This document shows, one piece after another, positions 32,301 to 41,795 of a stretch of DNA of 56,011 bases. The notes beneath the pieces were generated by a model. The model saw nothing but the letters and a program-made list of their open reading frames with translations, did not search any database and was not told the DNA's origin. This stretch comes from Clostridia bacterium (GTDB lineage Bacteria > Bacillota > Clostridia > Oscillospirales > CAG-272): contig JAFQEG010000007.1 of NCBI GenBank assembly GCA_017399145.1, positions 1 to 56,011 on the forward strand, in the 5' to 3' direction. A program made the translations under genes and the position numbers. Every line of letters starts with the position of its first letter. Position 1 is the first letter of the stretch.

Positions 32301-34511
32301 ATGGATTTACAAAAAATAATTTTAGACACAGTGCAAGACCCGGACTATTCCCCCCTTATTCCCGCCCATCTTCTTGAGGAAATTAGAATATCAACAAATC
32401 AAGCAATCGAGGAAAAGGATTTTTGGCGCGCCCTTTCTTCCCTTGAGAAAAGCTTTGACGTAGCCTTTACCAAAAAGGGCAAGGTTTCCTCCTCTGCCAA
32501 CATGGGCATTTTTAAGGGTACCTTCTCCGCCTCAAGCCGAGGTGCATTCGGCTTTGTTACAGTGGACGACAAGGAGTTTTTCATTCCCCCAAGCTTTACT
32601 AAGGGTGCAATTTACTCTGACACCGTAGCAATTAAACGTATAGATATGTCCTCAAAATACTATGGCAAGGGCAACGAGGCTGAGATTGTAGCCATCGTTG
32701 AAAGGGGAATAACAACCCTAACAGGTGTAGTTACCCTTTACGGAAGAGGAGACTTTAGAATAGCCACCCTTACCCCCGACAACGAAAGAATACACCTAAA
32801 GGTAACCATACCTAGAAATAGGCTAGGTGGCGCCCAAACCGGCGACAAGGTCCTTTGTCGAATTACAAAATACCCAGAGGGTCAATTTGACGATGCTCTC
32901 GGCGAGGTGCTTTTGTGTCTAGGTGGAAAGGACACCCTTGAGGCAAACTATAAGGGTATTCTCCACTCTCACGGCATAGCAACTGTTTTCCCCGACCAAG
33001 TTTTAGCCCAAGCCGAGGAGGTATCACAGGAGAAAATCTCTACACAGGGTCGCCTAGATTTAAGGGACAAGATTATTTTCACAATAGATTCCTACGAGGC
33101 TAAGGACCTAGACGACGCAATCTCAATTGAGCGCACCGAAAACGGCTATATATTAGGTGTGCATATTGCCGACGTTTCCCACTATGTTACACAAAACTCT
33201 CCCCTTGACAAGGAAGCAATCGCACGAGGCACAAGCGTTTACTTCACCGACAAGGTTGTGCCAATGCTACCAAAGGCACTATCTAATGGAATTTGCTCGC
33301 TTAATGAGGGCGAGGACAGGCTTACCCTATCCGCCTTTATGACCCTTGATAGCCAAGGAAACATTTTATCAACTCAGCTTGCTGAGTCAGTTATTCGCTC
33401 ACGTGTAAAGGGAATCTACTTCGAATTAAACGACATACTAGAAAAAAGCACCGAAAGTGAATTTTATAAAAAGTACGAGTCACTTATGACCGACTTCTCC
33501 CTTATGCTTGAATTATATAATATATTGAAGAAAAAAAGTGAGAAAAAGGGTGCTATGGACCTAGAAAGCGAGGAGGCTAAGATAACCCTTGACGAAAAGG
33601 GACACCCAATCGACATAATCAAGCGAGAAAGAGGAGTCACCGAAAGACTTATCGAGCAATTTATGCTTTGCGCAAACGAGGGCGTTGCAACGTTTTTGCA
33701 CAGTGCCTCTATCCCTTGCGTTTATCGTGTACACGACGAGCCGGACCGAGAAAAGATTGACGCCTTCGCCCTATTTGCAAGAAATCTAGGTGTTGACGTA
33801 TCCCCCTTAAGGACAAAAAACACAGTTACCCCCTCTCAATTGAGTGCAGTTTTAGAAAGTGCCAAGGAAAATGAGGTTTCCTCAATAGTTTCCTCTGTTC
33901 TTCTTCGCTCACTTATGAAGGCAAGATATTCCTCTATTCATAAAAGCCACTTCGGTCTTAACACCGAGTGCTATTGTCACTTTACCTCACCTATAAGACG
34001 TTACCCCGACCTAACGGTGCACAGAATAGTAAAAGCACTTCTAAAGGGGCAAATCACCGACAAAAATATAGGTGCCTACGAAAGATTAGCCGACCTTAGC
34101 GCCCAGCTTTCCACCGATAACGAAATTCGTGCAGTATCGGCAGAAAGAGAGATTGAGGACCTTTATATGTGCGTTTATATGGAGGACAAAATTGGCGAGG
34201 AATTAGACTGCATTATCACCTCAGTTAATTCCTTTGGCTTTTTTGCAAGGACAGAAAACCTTTGTCAGGGCTTAGTTTCAATTGAATCCCTAGGTCACGG
34301 CTTTATCCACGACCGAGATAACCATATCCTTGCAAGAGGCAAGGAAGCCTATCGCCTAGGTATGAGTGTCAAGGTAAGAGTCAAGGACGTTGACATCTCC
34401 TTGCGACAAGTAAATTTCGAGCTTGTTACCGGAAGGAAAAACAGGGTAGTAAAATCAGTAGACTACCCAAGAAAGCCCAAGCACCAATCAAAAAAGCATA
34501 GAAGACGTTAA
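32301..34511 (+). CDS. rnr: Ribonuclease R
   Basis: A 736-residue 3'-5' exoribonuclease of the RNase II/RNB family. Order: N-terminal helical and OB/cold-shock domains (GAFGFVTVDD), RNB catalytic domain with TIDSYEAKDLDDAISIE (metal-binding Asp residues near 269-274) and HYCHFTSPIRRYPDL-type HFTSPIRRYPDLTVHR, then a C-terminal S1 domain and a Lys/Arg-rich tail. It degrades structured RNA and takes part in rRNA and tmRNA quality control. ATG at 32301 follows AGGAGGTG; a GTG three codons earlier lies in the ribosome site. Its leader is made almost only of the hairpin array, a striking neighbour for an RNase that unwinds hairpins. Confidence 0.94.
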   Translation: MDLQKIILDTVQDPDYSPLIPAHLLEEIRISTNQAIEEKDFWRALSSLEKSFDVAFTKKGKVSSSANMGIFKGTFSASSRGAFGFVTVDDKEFFIPPSFTKGAIYSDTVAIKRIDMSSKYYGKGNEAEIVAIVERGITTLTGVVTLYGRGDFRIATLTPDNERIHLKVTIPRNRLGGAQTGDKVLCRITKYPEGQFDDALGEVLLCLGGKDTLEANYKGILHSHGIATVFPDQVLAQAEEVSQEKISTQGRLDLRDKIIFTIDSYEAKDLDDAISIERTENGYILGVHIADVSHYVTQNSPLDKEAIARGTSVYFTDKVVPMLPKALSNGICSLNEGEDRLTLSAFMTLDSQGNILSTQLAESVIRSRVKGIYFELNDILEKSTESEFYKKYESLMTDFSLMLELYNILKKKSEKKGAMDLESEEAKITLDEKGHPIDIIKRERGVTERLIEQFMLCANEGVATFLHSASIPCVYRVHDEPDREKIDAFALFARNLGVDVSPLRTKNTVTPSQLSAVLESAKENEVSSIVSSVLLRSLMKARYSSIHKSHFGLNTECYCHFTSPIRRYPDLTVHRIVKALLKGQITDKNIGAYERLADLSAQLSTDNEIRAVSAEREIEDLYMCVYMEDKIGEELDCIITSVNSFGFFARTENLCQGLVSIESLGHGFIHDRDNHILARGKEAYRLGMSVKVRVKDVDISLRQVNFELVTGRKNRVVKSVDYPRKPKHQSKKHRRR

Positions 34512-34538
34512 AAAAGCAGGGAAAATCCCTGCTTTTTT
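34510..34538 (+). terminator. rnr terminator
   Basis: A6 then stem GCAGGGA/TCCCTGC with loop AAA and T6, overlapping the stop codon. Confidence 0.92.
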
Positions 34539-34560
34539 CTAATATTTATTTAATTTTTTA

Positions 34561-35076
34561 CTACTCATCCTCTTCATCTGGCAATTTTGTTATAATCTCA
34601 AAGGCTAAAAGGGACACGTACCCATGTGTCAAGCACAAATTTATGGAATACTCGTCAAAGGTATCATTCAAGGATTGTTCATCTTGACAAGCATGTATGC
34701 ACTTTTCCTTGTCGATAGCTAGGACCTCTTCCCTCTCCTTGTCGGTTAGGTCGTTTTCACCTCTTGGCCCCTCGCTTGTCAACTCGTCAAGCTCGCTTAA
34801 TTCCTCGCTTAGCTTGTCAAGCATAGCTACTATTTCACGAAGCTCCTCTGCCTCCTCCTTGTTGTTAGGGTCTAGCAATTCTGCCCTTTCCTTCAATTCC
34901 TTGTGGATTTTTTCTGCCCTTTTTATGGCTTTGTGCATTTTGCGAATTAAAAGCATCATTCTAAGGCTTCTTGCTGGAAATCTCTCAAAAATATCAATTT
35001 CCTTACCCCCAGCTAGCTTATTCATAGCCTTAACATTTCGTTTTCTTAAATTTTTAAGTCTGTCATCTCTTTCCAT
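34561..35076 (-). CDS. Charged coiled-coil protein, function unknown
   Basis: A 171-residue soluble protein from the ATG at 35074-35076, which follows ATAGGTGGTGAATTT. Residues 35-110 are strongly helical and charged (KRAEKIHKELKERAELL, EEAEELREIVAMLDKLSEELSELDEL, shown in part), suited to a coiled coil. The C-terminal part holds two Cys and ends in acidic residues. No signal peptide or known domain. Convergent with rnr and divergent from ppdK. Confidence 0.6.
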   Translation of the reverse strand: MERDDRLKNLRKRNVKAMNKLAGGKEIDIFERFPARSLRMMLLIRKMHKAIKRAEKIHKELKERAELLDPNNKEEAEELREIVAMLDKLSEELSELDELTSEGPRGENDLTDKEREEVLAIDKEKCIHACQDEQSLNDTFDEYSINLCLTHGYVSLLAFEIITKLPDEEDE

Positions 35077-35226
35077 AAATTCACCACCTATCACTATATA
35101 TAATAACACGCAAGGTGTCCAAACTCAACAAAAACCTATATTTTTTAGTAAATTTATACAATTATTTTACTTTATACTACATATTTTTAAATAAATAGAA
35201 AAATTTTGTCTTTTTTAAAAAAACTC

Positions 35227-35255
35227 TTCCATTTTATAAGTGTTTGTGCTAGAAT
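35227..35255 (+). promoter_or_regulatory. Probable ppdK promoter
   Basis: TTCCAT (35227-35232), 17-base spacer, TAGAAT (35250-35255). A small hairpin GCGTG/CACGC sits in the leader after it. Confidence 0.5.
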
Positions 35256-35322
35256 AGAAGTGTGCGTGCCTAAACACGCAAACACAATTAATTAGTTAAT
35301 TTTTTTAATGGAGGTACTTTAA

Positions 35323-37959
35323 ATGAGTACAAAAAAGTATGTTTACCTCTTTACAGAAGGTAACGCAAACATGAGAGAAATTCTCGGTGGTAAGGGTGCC
35401 AACCTTGCTGAAATGACCAACATCGGTCTTCCTGTTCCACAGGGCTTCACAATTTCAACAGAGGCTTGTACACAATACTACGAGGATGGCAGACAAATCA
35501 ACGCAGAAATCCAAGCACAAATCATGGAATACATCGAAAAGATGGAAGCAATCACCGGCAAGAAGTTCGGTGACCTTGAAAACCCACTTCTCGTTTCCGT
35601 TCGTTCCGGTGCTAGAGCTTCAATGCCAGGTATGATGGATACAATTCTTAACCTTGGTCTTAACGAAGAGGTTGTTAACGTAATGGCTGAAAAGTCAGGC
35701 AACGCTCGTTGGGCTTGGGACTGTTACAGAAGATTTATCCAAATGTACTCCGACGTTGTTATGGAGGTTGGTAAGAAGTACTTTGAGGAGCTTATCGACA
35801 AGATGAAGGAAGCTAAGGGCGTTAAGCTTGACGTTGAGCTAACAGCCAGCGACCTTAAGGAGCTTGCAAACCAATTCAAGGCTGAGTACAAGTCAAAGAT
35901 TGGCAAGGACTTCCCAACTGATCCAAAGGAACAGCTAATGGGCGCTGTAAAGGCAGTATTCCGTTCATGGGATAACCCACGTGCTAACTACTACAGAATG
36001 CAAAATGAAATCCCATATTCTTGGGGTACCGCTGTTAACGTACAAGCTATGGCTTTCGGTAACATGGGTGACGACTGTGGTACTGGTGTTGCATTTACTC
36101 GTGACCCAGCTACTGGTGAAAAGAAGCTTATGGGTGAGTTCCTAACAAACGCACAGGGTGAAGACGTTGTTGCTGGTGTACGTACTCCAATGCCAATCGC
36201 TATGATGGCTGAGAAGTTCCCAGAGGCATACGCTCAATTCGTTGAGGTTTGTGGTATTCTTGAAAACCACTATCGTGATATGCAGGATATGGAATTTACT
36301 GTTGAGCACGGTAAGCTATATATGCTTCAAACAAGAAACGGTAAGAGAACAGCTGCAGCTGCTCTTAAGATTGCTGTTGCACTTGTTGAAGAAGGACTTA
36401 AGACAAAGGAAGAGGCTCTCTTGATGCTTGACCCTAAGCAGCTTGACGCACTTCTCCACCCACAATTCGACGCAAAGGCTCTTAAGGCTGCAAAGCCAAT
36501 TGCTACTGCTCTTCCAGCATCTCCAGGTGCTGCTTGCGGTAAGATTGTATTCACAGCTGAGGACGCAGTTGAAGAGGGCAAGAAGGGTGAAAAGGTTGTT
36601 CTTGTACGTCTTGAAACATCACCAGAGGATATCGAGGGTATGAACTATGCTCAAGGTATTCTTACAGTACGTGGCGGTATGACATCACACGCAGCCGTTG
36701 TTGCTCGTGGTATGGGTACATGCTGTGTATCTGGTTGTGGCGAGATTAAGATGGACGAGGAAAACAAGAAGTTCACACTTGCTGGCAAGACATACGTTGA
36801 GGGCGACTACATCTCACTTGACGGTTCAACAGGTAACATCTACGGCGAGGCTATCCCAACCGTTCCTGCTTCAATCGCTGGCGAGTTCGAAATCATTATG
36901 AACTGGGCTGACGAATACAGACAGCTCCAAATTAGAACAAACGCTGACACACCTAAGGATGCTCACCAAGCAAGAACCTTCGGTGCTGAGGGTATCGGTC
37001 TTTGCCGTACAGAGCACATGTTCTTCGACCCAGACAGAATTTCTGCAATCCGTGAAATGATCTGCTCTGACACAGTTGAAGAAAGAGAAATTGCTCTTGC
37101 AAAGCTTCTCCCAATGCAACAAGGCGACTTCGAGAAGCTCTACGAGGCTCTTGAGGGTAACCCTGTAACAATTCGTTTCCTTGACCCACCACTACATGAG
37201 TTCGTTCCTACTGCTGAAGAGGACATTGCTCTTCTCGCTCAAACTCAAGGTAAGAGTGTTGAGGATATTAAGAATATTATTTCTGGCCTACACGAGTTCA
37301 ACCCAATGATGGGTCACCGTGGATGCCGTCTAACTGTAACATATCCTGAAATCGCTAAGATGCAAACAAGAGCTGTTATCCGTGCAGCTATCAACGTATC
37401 TAAGAATCACCCAGAATGGACAATCGTTCCTGAGATTATGATTCCACTTGTTGGCGAGTACAAGGAGTTCGTATTCGTTAAGAAGCTAGTTGTTGCAGCA
37501 GCTGATGAGGAAATCGCAAACGCAGGCGTTGAGCTTAAGTACGAGGTTGGTACAATGATGGAAATCCCACGTGCATGCTTAACAGCTGACGAAATCGCAA
37601 AAGAGGCTGAGTTCTTCTGCTTCGGTACAAACGACCTTACACAAATGACCTTCGGCTTCAGCCGTGACGACGCAGGTAAGTTCCTAACAGCTTACTATGA
37701 GTCCAAGATCTACGAAAACGATCCATTCGCAAGAATCGACCAAAACGGCGTAGGTAAGCTCATGTCCATGGCAGTTGAGATGGGCAAGGAAGTTCGTCCT
37801 TCAATGCACGTTGGTATCTGTGGCGAGCACGGTGGTGACCCAACATCTGTTGAGTTCTGCCATAACATCGGTCTATCCTATGTATCTTGCTCACCATACA
37901 GAGTTCCAATCGCAAGACTTGCAGCAGCTCAAGCAGCTATCAAGAACCCAAGAAAGTAA
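35323..37959 (+). CDS. ppdK: Pyruvate phosphate dikinase
   Basis: An 878-residue cytoplasmic enzyme of normal length that interconverts pyruvate, ATP and phosphate with PEP, AMP and pyrophosphate. Seen are the N-terminal ATP-grasp GGKGANLAEMTNIGLPVPQG, the phosphohistidine loop GGMTSHAAVVARGMG with His near residue 456, and the C-terminal PEP-binding barrel with EIPRACL, FCFGTNDLTQMTFGFSRDD and CGEHGGDP (Cys near 832). The codon choice (GGT, CGT, AAG, GAG) is that of a highly expressed gene. With PFOR it frames pyruvate metabolism. Own promoter and terminator. Confidence 0.97.
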   Translation: MSTKKYVYLFTEGNANMREILGGKGANLAEMTNIGLPVPQGFTISTEACTQYYEDGRQINAEIQAQIMEYIEKMEAITGKKFGDLENPLLVSVRSGARASMPGMMDTILNLGLNEEVVNVMAEKSGNARWAWDCYRRFIQMYSDVVMEVGKKYFEELIDKMKEAKGVKLDVELTASDLKELANQFKAEYKSKIGKDFPTDPKEQLMGAVKAVFRSWDNPRANYYRMQNEIPYSWGTAVNVQAMAFGNMGDDCGTGVAFTRDPATGEKKLMGEFLTNAQGEDVVAGVRTPMPIAMMAEKFPEAYAQFVEVCGILENHYRDMQDMEFTVEHGKLYMLQTRNGKRTAAAALKIAVALVEEGLKTKEEALLMLDPKQLDALLHPQFDAKALKAAKPIATALPASPGAACGKIVFTAEDAVEEGKKGEKVVLVRLETSPEDIEGMNYAQGILTVRGGMTSHAAVVARGMGTCCVSGCGEIKMDEENKKFTLAGKTYVEGDYISLDGSTGNIYGEAIPTVPASIAGEFEIIMNWADEYRQLQIRTNADTPKDAHQARTFGAEGIGLCRTEHMFFDPDRISAIREMICSDTVEEREIALAKLLPMQQGDFEKLYEALEGNPVTIRFLDPPLHEFVPTAEEDIALLAQTQGKSVEDIKNIISGLHEFNPMMGHRGCRLTVTYPEIAKMQTRAVIRAAINVSKNHPEWTIVPEIMIPLVGEYKEFVFVKKLVVAAADEEIANAGVELKYEVGTMMEIPRACLTADEIAKEAEFFCFGTNDLTQMTFGFSRDDAGKFLTAYYESKIYENDPFARIDQNGVGKLMSMAVEMGKEVRPSMHVGICGEHGGDPTSVEFCHNIGLSYVSCSPYRVPIARLAAAQAAIKNPRK

Positions 37960-37973
37960 TTTCTTAATAAATA

Positions 37974-38012
37974 AAAATACCTTGCAAAAGCAATTTTGCA
38001 AGGTATTTTTTT
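37974..38012 (+). terminator. ppdK terminator
   Basis: Stem ATACCTTGCAAAA/TTTTGCAAGGTAT with a 4-base loop, then T7. Confidence 0.9.
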
Positions 38013-38141
38013 ATGCAACCCTTTCGAGATATAAGCATTTCTGTGCTAATGCCTACGCCACAAGCACCCTAAAATCCACAAGCACCCTAAGGCACTTGCC
38101 CGCCTCTTTTCTGCAAGTGTGGAGCTGACCATTATAATTTG

Positions 38142-38729
38142 TTATTCCTTCAAGTTACCCTTCTTTATGTTCTTTTTGATAATTTCGTCGGTTACCTCAA
38201 ACAAGCGCTCTGAGCCCAATTTCGTTTTGCGTTGCCTTCCATAAACCTGCTCCGCCGTAACGTTATGCTCCCGCCAATCGCCACCGTTGTTGCTATCATT
38301 CAAGATGAGTGGCTGAATGTTATCCATTGCGTGAGCAAATTTTGATTCAGGGGTTTCGCATGCCTCAAATTCATCAAATATTTCAACGAACTCCCTTGCC
38401 TGTTCTTCGGGTAACATGGAAAAAATTCTTTCTTTAGCTATGTCCTCGCGCGCCTTTTGTGTTTTCAATCCTTCTGTATCATACGCATAGGTATCTCCGG
38501 CATCGATCTCTACGACGTCGTGAATTAAGCACATAAGCATTACCTTAGCGATATCGACCTTTTCATTTGCATACTCCTTCAAGAGATACGCCATAACCGC
38601 CAAATGCCAGGAATGCTCGGCATCATTTTTGTTTCTTCCGTTATTGGATAAATGCGTTTGCCTAAATATGTTTTTTACTTTATCTATTTCCAAAGAAAAC
38701 GCCAACTGTTTATCTATGCGCTCATCCAT
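38142..38729 (-). CDS. HD-domain phosphohydrolase (YfbR/HDDC2-like)
   Basis: A 195-residue protein of the HD superfamily. The metal-binding pattern is complete: AEHSWHLAVMAYLL (first His), CLIHDVVEIDAGDTY (HD pair and following E/D) and an Asp in FAHAMDNIQPLIL. This is the layout of YfbR-type 5'-nucleotidases and HDDC2. Substrate is inferred from the family. It is the last gene of a minus-strand run after a CoA-disulfide-reductase-like and a TfoX-like gene. Its leader has a 19-base segment identical to that of the TfoX gene. Base choice (CGC, GCG, CCG) looks richer in G+C than most neighbours. Confidence 0.88.
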   Translation of the reverse strand: MDERIDKQLAFSLEIDKVKNIFRQTHLSNNGRNKNDAEHSWHLAVMAYLLKEYANEKVDIAKVMLMCLIHDVVEIDAGDTYAYDTEGLKTQKAREDIAKERIFSMLPEEQAREFVEIFDEFEACETPESKFAHAMDNIQPLILNDSNNGGDWREHNVTAEQVYGRQRKTKLGSERLFEVTDEIIKKNIKKGNLKE

Positions 38730-38785
38730 AAAAAGTCCTCCGTCAAATTCTTATTTTCCTAACTGTTCGACATATTGGAATTTGT

Positions 38786-39091
38786 TTATTTCTTTTTCTT
38801 CGGTTCCGGCAGTTCCTCGTACATTGCCTCGAATAGTTTGCCTAAGAAATCTCTATCTTCAACATCTTCCACAAGGAGCATTTCTTTTGCTCCGTCGTAA
38901 GGTAACTGATACTCTGCATTAGGCATAAGTGCTTTTGCAGACTTCGTTGGCTTTACGAGTAGACGGTTATCATATACACCGCCTACTACCTTGTCACCAT
39001 AATATAACACATATTCGCCCATCATAGCACGGGCTGAAAGTCCGTTACATTGATCTAAGACGAATTCTATATATTCCTTGCTACTTGCCAT
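38786..39091 (-). CDS. TfoX N-terminal-domain protein
   Basis: A 101-residue single-domain protein: MASSKEYIEFVLDQ then LSARAMMGEYVLYYGDKVVGGVYDNRLLVK, then a Lys-rich end. This matches the TfoX_N family (shown in part). In Haemophilus the longer TfoX switches on competence, but short TfoX_N proteins in Firmicutes are of unknown role. ATG at 39089-39091 follows CGGAG; the longer open frame upstream overlaps the previous gene. Lies 19 bases after the flavoprotein stop, in the same operon. Confidence 0.85.
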   Translation of the reverse strand: MASSKEYIEFVLDQCNGLSARAMMGEYVLYYGDKVVGGVYDNRLLVKPTKSAKALMPNAEYQLPYDGAKEMLLVEDVEDRDFLGKLFEAMYEELPEPKKKK

Positions 39092-39110
39092 AGTTATCTC
39101 CGTCAAATTC

Positions 39111-40808
39111 TTATTTATCTGTTTTATCCATACCACAGGAGTAGCACCTATTAGATAGCAATTCCTCGTTTTTGATACTGCTATACAGTCTAAAGCCACC
39201 TGCAAAATTGTAGGCATCAAAGCCGTTTTGCATTAAGATTCGTGTTGCCAAATAGCTACGGAGTCCACTTTGGCACATAACATATATTTTTTTTGATTTA
39301 TCAAGCTCGCCTATGCGTTCTCTTAAATCGTCAAGCGGAATATTAACAAAGCCGTCTGCACGACCTCGCATATACTCAAACGGAGTGCGAGTATCAAGCA
39401 AAATTACATCCTTTCTTTCACGCAAGGCGGAAATATCCTCATAATAAAACTGCTTTACTACGCCGTTTTTGATATTTTCAGCAACAAAGCCTGCCATATT
39501 AACAGGGTCCTTTGCCGAGGAATATGGCGGTGCGTATGCCAAATCTAAATCCTTTAGCCAATCAGCCCTCAAGCCTGCACGAATTGCTGTTGCAATAACA
39601 TCAATGCGCTTATCAACGCCATCGTAGCCGACAATTTGTGCGCCTAAAATCTTAAGGCTCTTCCTTTCAAAAATCAGCTTTAGAGTCATTGCCTTAGCAC
39701 CCGGATAATATCCTGCGTGGGAATTTTGGGTTAAAATAACCTTTTCGTATTCGTAGCCGTTTGATTTTGCTTGCTGTTCGTTAATTCCCGTCGTTGCCAC
39801 CGTCATATCAAATAGCTTTATAACAGATGAGCCCTGTGAGCCCTTATATTCGCTTTCAAGTCCGCAAATATTGTCAGCAGCGACACGTCCCTGCTTATTT
39901 GCAGGTCCAGCCAAGGAAATTACTGCATCCTGCTCTGTTACAAAATGCTTTACCTGCACGGCGTCCCCCACTGCGTAGATATCAGGTGCTGAGGCTTCCA
40001 TTTTGCTATTTACCTTGATTGCGCCCTTTAAGCCAAGCTCCAAGCCTGCCTTTTTCGCAAGTGTATTTTCAGGAGTAACACCAACTGCAAGCACGACCAT
40101 ATCAGCGCTGAGTTGCCTTCCACCATCAAGCTCAAGCAAAGCCTTGTTATCTGCAATGCTCATTTTACTTGCACTACTATTAAGTATCAGCTCTACTCCG
40201 TGATAACGGAAGCTTGCGTGAATGAAGGATGCCATATCACAGTCAACGGGTGGCAAAAGATGATTGCCTCGCTGAACTATTGTTGTTTTTATTCCAAGCT
40301 CGGCAAGGTTTTCTGCCATTTCAAGACCGATAAAGCCACCGCCGATAATAACTGCAGTCTTAGGCTGATTTTGCTCAACAAATGCACGGATTTTTAGCGT
40401 ATCCTCTACCGTTCTAAGAGTAAATGTTCTTTCATTTTCAGTATAGAAATCGGGCAAAATAGGCTTTGCACCAGGGGATAAAATAAGCTTGTCATAGCTT
40501 TCCGTGAAGCTCTCACCTGTTTTTAGGTCGGTCACGGAAACGGTTTTGTTTTTTGCGTCAATATCGGTTACCTCGTGGTTTACCTTGGCTTTGATTTTAA
40601 ATCGCCTATAAAAGCCCTCGGGTGTTTGAAGCGTCAAGTCCTCTTTACCCTCAATAACGCCACCGATATAATATGGCAAGCCACAGTTTGCATATGAAAT
40701 ATAACCCGAGCGCTCAAAAATGATAATCTGTGCATTCTCGTCTAATCTTCTTATTCTTGCCGAAGCAGTCGCCCCACCAGCAACCCCACCGATAATTACA
40801 ACCTTCAT
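39111..40808 (-). CDS. CoA-disulfide-reductase/NADH-oxidase-like flavoprotein with C-terminal rhodanese domain
   Basis: A 565-residue protein. Residues 1-440 are a pyridine-nucleotide disulfide oxidoreductase: FAD site VIIGGVAGGATASARIRR, the single active Cys in SYANCGLPYYIGG near residue 43, and the NAD site VIIGGGFIGLEMAENLAEL. Residues about 455-550 are a rhodanese domain with catalytic Cys in VMCQSGLRS. Such CoADR-RHD fusions reduce CoA disulfides or persulfides and protect anaerobes from oxidation. It ends with CYSCGMD, an extra Cys pair. ATG at 40806-40808 follows AGGAGAGC. Leads the operon with TfoX_N and HD genes. Confidence 0.93.
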   Translation of the reverse strand: MKVVIIGGVAGGATASARIRRLDENAQIIIFERSGYISYANCGLPYYIGGVIEGKEDLTLQTPEGFYRRFKIKAKVNHEVTDIDAKNKTVSVTDLKTGESFTESYDKLILSPGAKPILPDFYTENERTFTLRTVEDTLKIRAFVEQNQPKTAVIIGGGFIGLEMAENLAELGIKTTIVQRGNHLLPPVDCDMASFIHASFRYHGVELILNSSASKMSIADNKALLELDGGRQLSADMVVLAVGVTPENTLAKKAGLELGLKGAIKVNSKMEASAPDIYAVGDAVQVKHFVTEQDAVISLAGPANKQGRVAADNICGLESEYKGSQGSSVIKLFDMTVATTGINEQQAKSNGYEYEKVILTQNSHAGYYPGAKAMTLKLIFERKSLKILGAQIVGYDGVDKRIDVIATAIRAGLRADWLKDLDLAYAPPYSSAKDPVNMAGFVAENIKNGVVKQFYYEDISALRERKDVILLDTRTPFEYMRGRADGFVNIPLDDLRERIGELDKSKKIYVMCQSGLRSYLATRILMQNGFDAYNFAGGFRLYSSIKNEELLSNRCYSCGMDKTDK

Positions 40809-40848
40809 AGGCTCTCCTTTTTAAATAGTTTTTAAAAATATAACTTTT

Positions 40849-41790
40849 TTACTTTATTATCTTTGCAATCCTTGTGCCTAACAAGTACGCACCGAGTGCA
40901 TTTGGATGAACACCATCAGAAAAGCACTCATCAACGTTTGGCACAAGAGAAAAGCCATCAATATATGGAATACCATTATCTTGACAAGCACTCTTAACCA
41001 CGTCAATGCACCAGTTAAATCTGTCAACGTCAACGCCTTGCCTACAAAGAGGTGTCACCTCCCAAATAGGTGTGCTGGGATAAAGCTCCTTTAATTTCTT
41101 AAAATATTCCCTTGTTGAGCCCTCGTAGTCGTAATCTAGGGATTCATACCAGTTAGTGCCAAGGAAAACAAGAATTTTATCAGGCTCAAAGCATTCAACG
41201 GTAGTTAAATCAACAGGCTCAAAGCGGTAGCCACCAATTCCCTGTGCTAAAACGTTGTAGCCCGTTTCTCTTTGCAAAACGTTTGCGTAAGCATAGCTTG
41301 ACATTTCAACTCCGGCACCCTGAGTAATAGAGTCCCCTAAAATAAGTAGCTTCTTGCCCTTTTCCTTAACGGACTTATAATTACCATCAATTGTAAAATT
41401 CTTAATTGACAATTCACACTCACAGGGCATATAAATACAAGCTAGCTTATCCCCCTCCTTCAAGGAAAATTCTACACGTCCCCTCTTATTTTCGCCAATC
41501 TTGTGTACCTTTACAAGCTCACCATCTACAAATAAATCAATAGTATTTGCTCTTTCGTGAATTTCCGAGGCTAGATAATCAAAGGAAATAGTCCTTGCAT
41601 TTGTTTTAAATTCAATCCTTACGCAACCGGTGAATCTTGCCCTCATTCGCCAGCCCCAATCGTATGATGGGTCAGCCATATAATCAAGCTGTGCTTTATT
41701 GTATCTAAAGGCAGTTAGATAGCCTTTTTTCTCTTCAAAGTATAAAGCGCCCTTAAAAAGTCTTTTTAATGTTTTTGACGATAGCTTCAT
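40849..41790 (-). CDS. SGNH-family esterase with N-terminal beta domain (CE2/CE3-like)
   Basis: A 313-residue cytoplasmic protein. Residues 1-130 are a beta-rich domain; residues about 135-313 are an SGNH hydrolase with LLILGDSITQGAG (Ser), GIGGYR, LGTNWYE and DGVHPNALG (Asp and His). The layout resembles carbohydrate esterase family 2-type deacetylases. It follows the GH127 gene directly: the GH127 stop is at 41796-41798 and the ATG at 41788-41790, with GAGGTGAGAAAA as ribosome site. So it probably removes acetyl groups from the same arabinose-containing fragments. Confidence 0.86.
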   Translation of the reverse strand: MKLSSKTLKRLFKGALYFEEKKGYLTAFRYNKAQLDYMADPSYDWGWRMRARFTGCVRIEFKTNARTISFDYLASEIHERANTIDLFVDGELVKVHKIGENKRGRVEFSLKEGDKLACIYMPCECELSIKNFTIDGNYKSVKEKGKKLLILGDSITQGAGVEMSSYAYANVLQRETGYNVLAQGIGGYRFEPVDLTTVECFEPDKILVFLGTNWYESLDYDYEGSTREYFKKLKELYPSTPIWEVTPLCRQGVDVDRFNWCIDVVKSACQDNGIPYIDGFSLVPNVDECFSDGVHPNALGAYLLGTRIAKIIK

Positions 41791-41795
41791 TTTTC

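Noticed and set aside
38013-38141. Possible repeat or small RNA after ppdK
   Set aside because: Two short copies of ACAAGCACCCTAA occur about 16 bases apart, but no fold, promoter or frame supports a feature.
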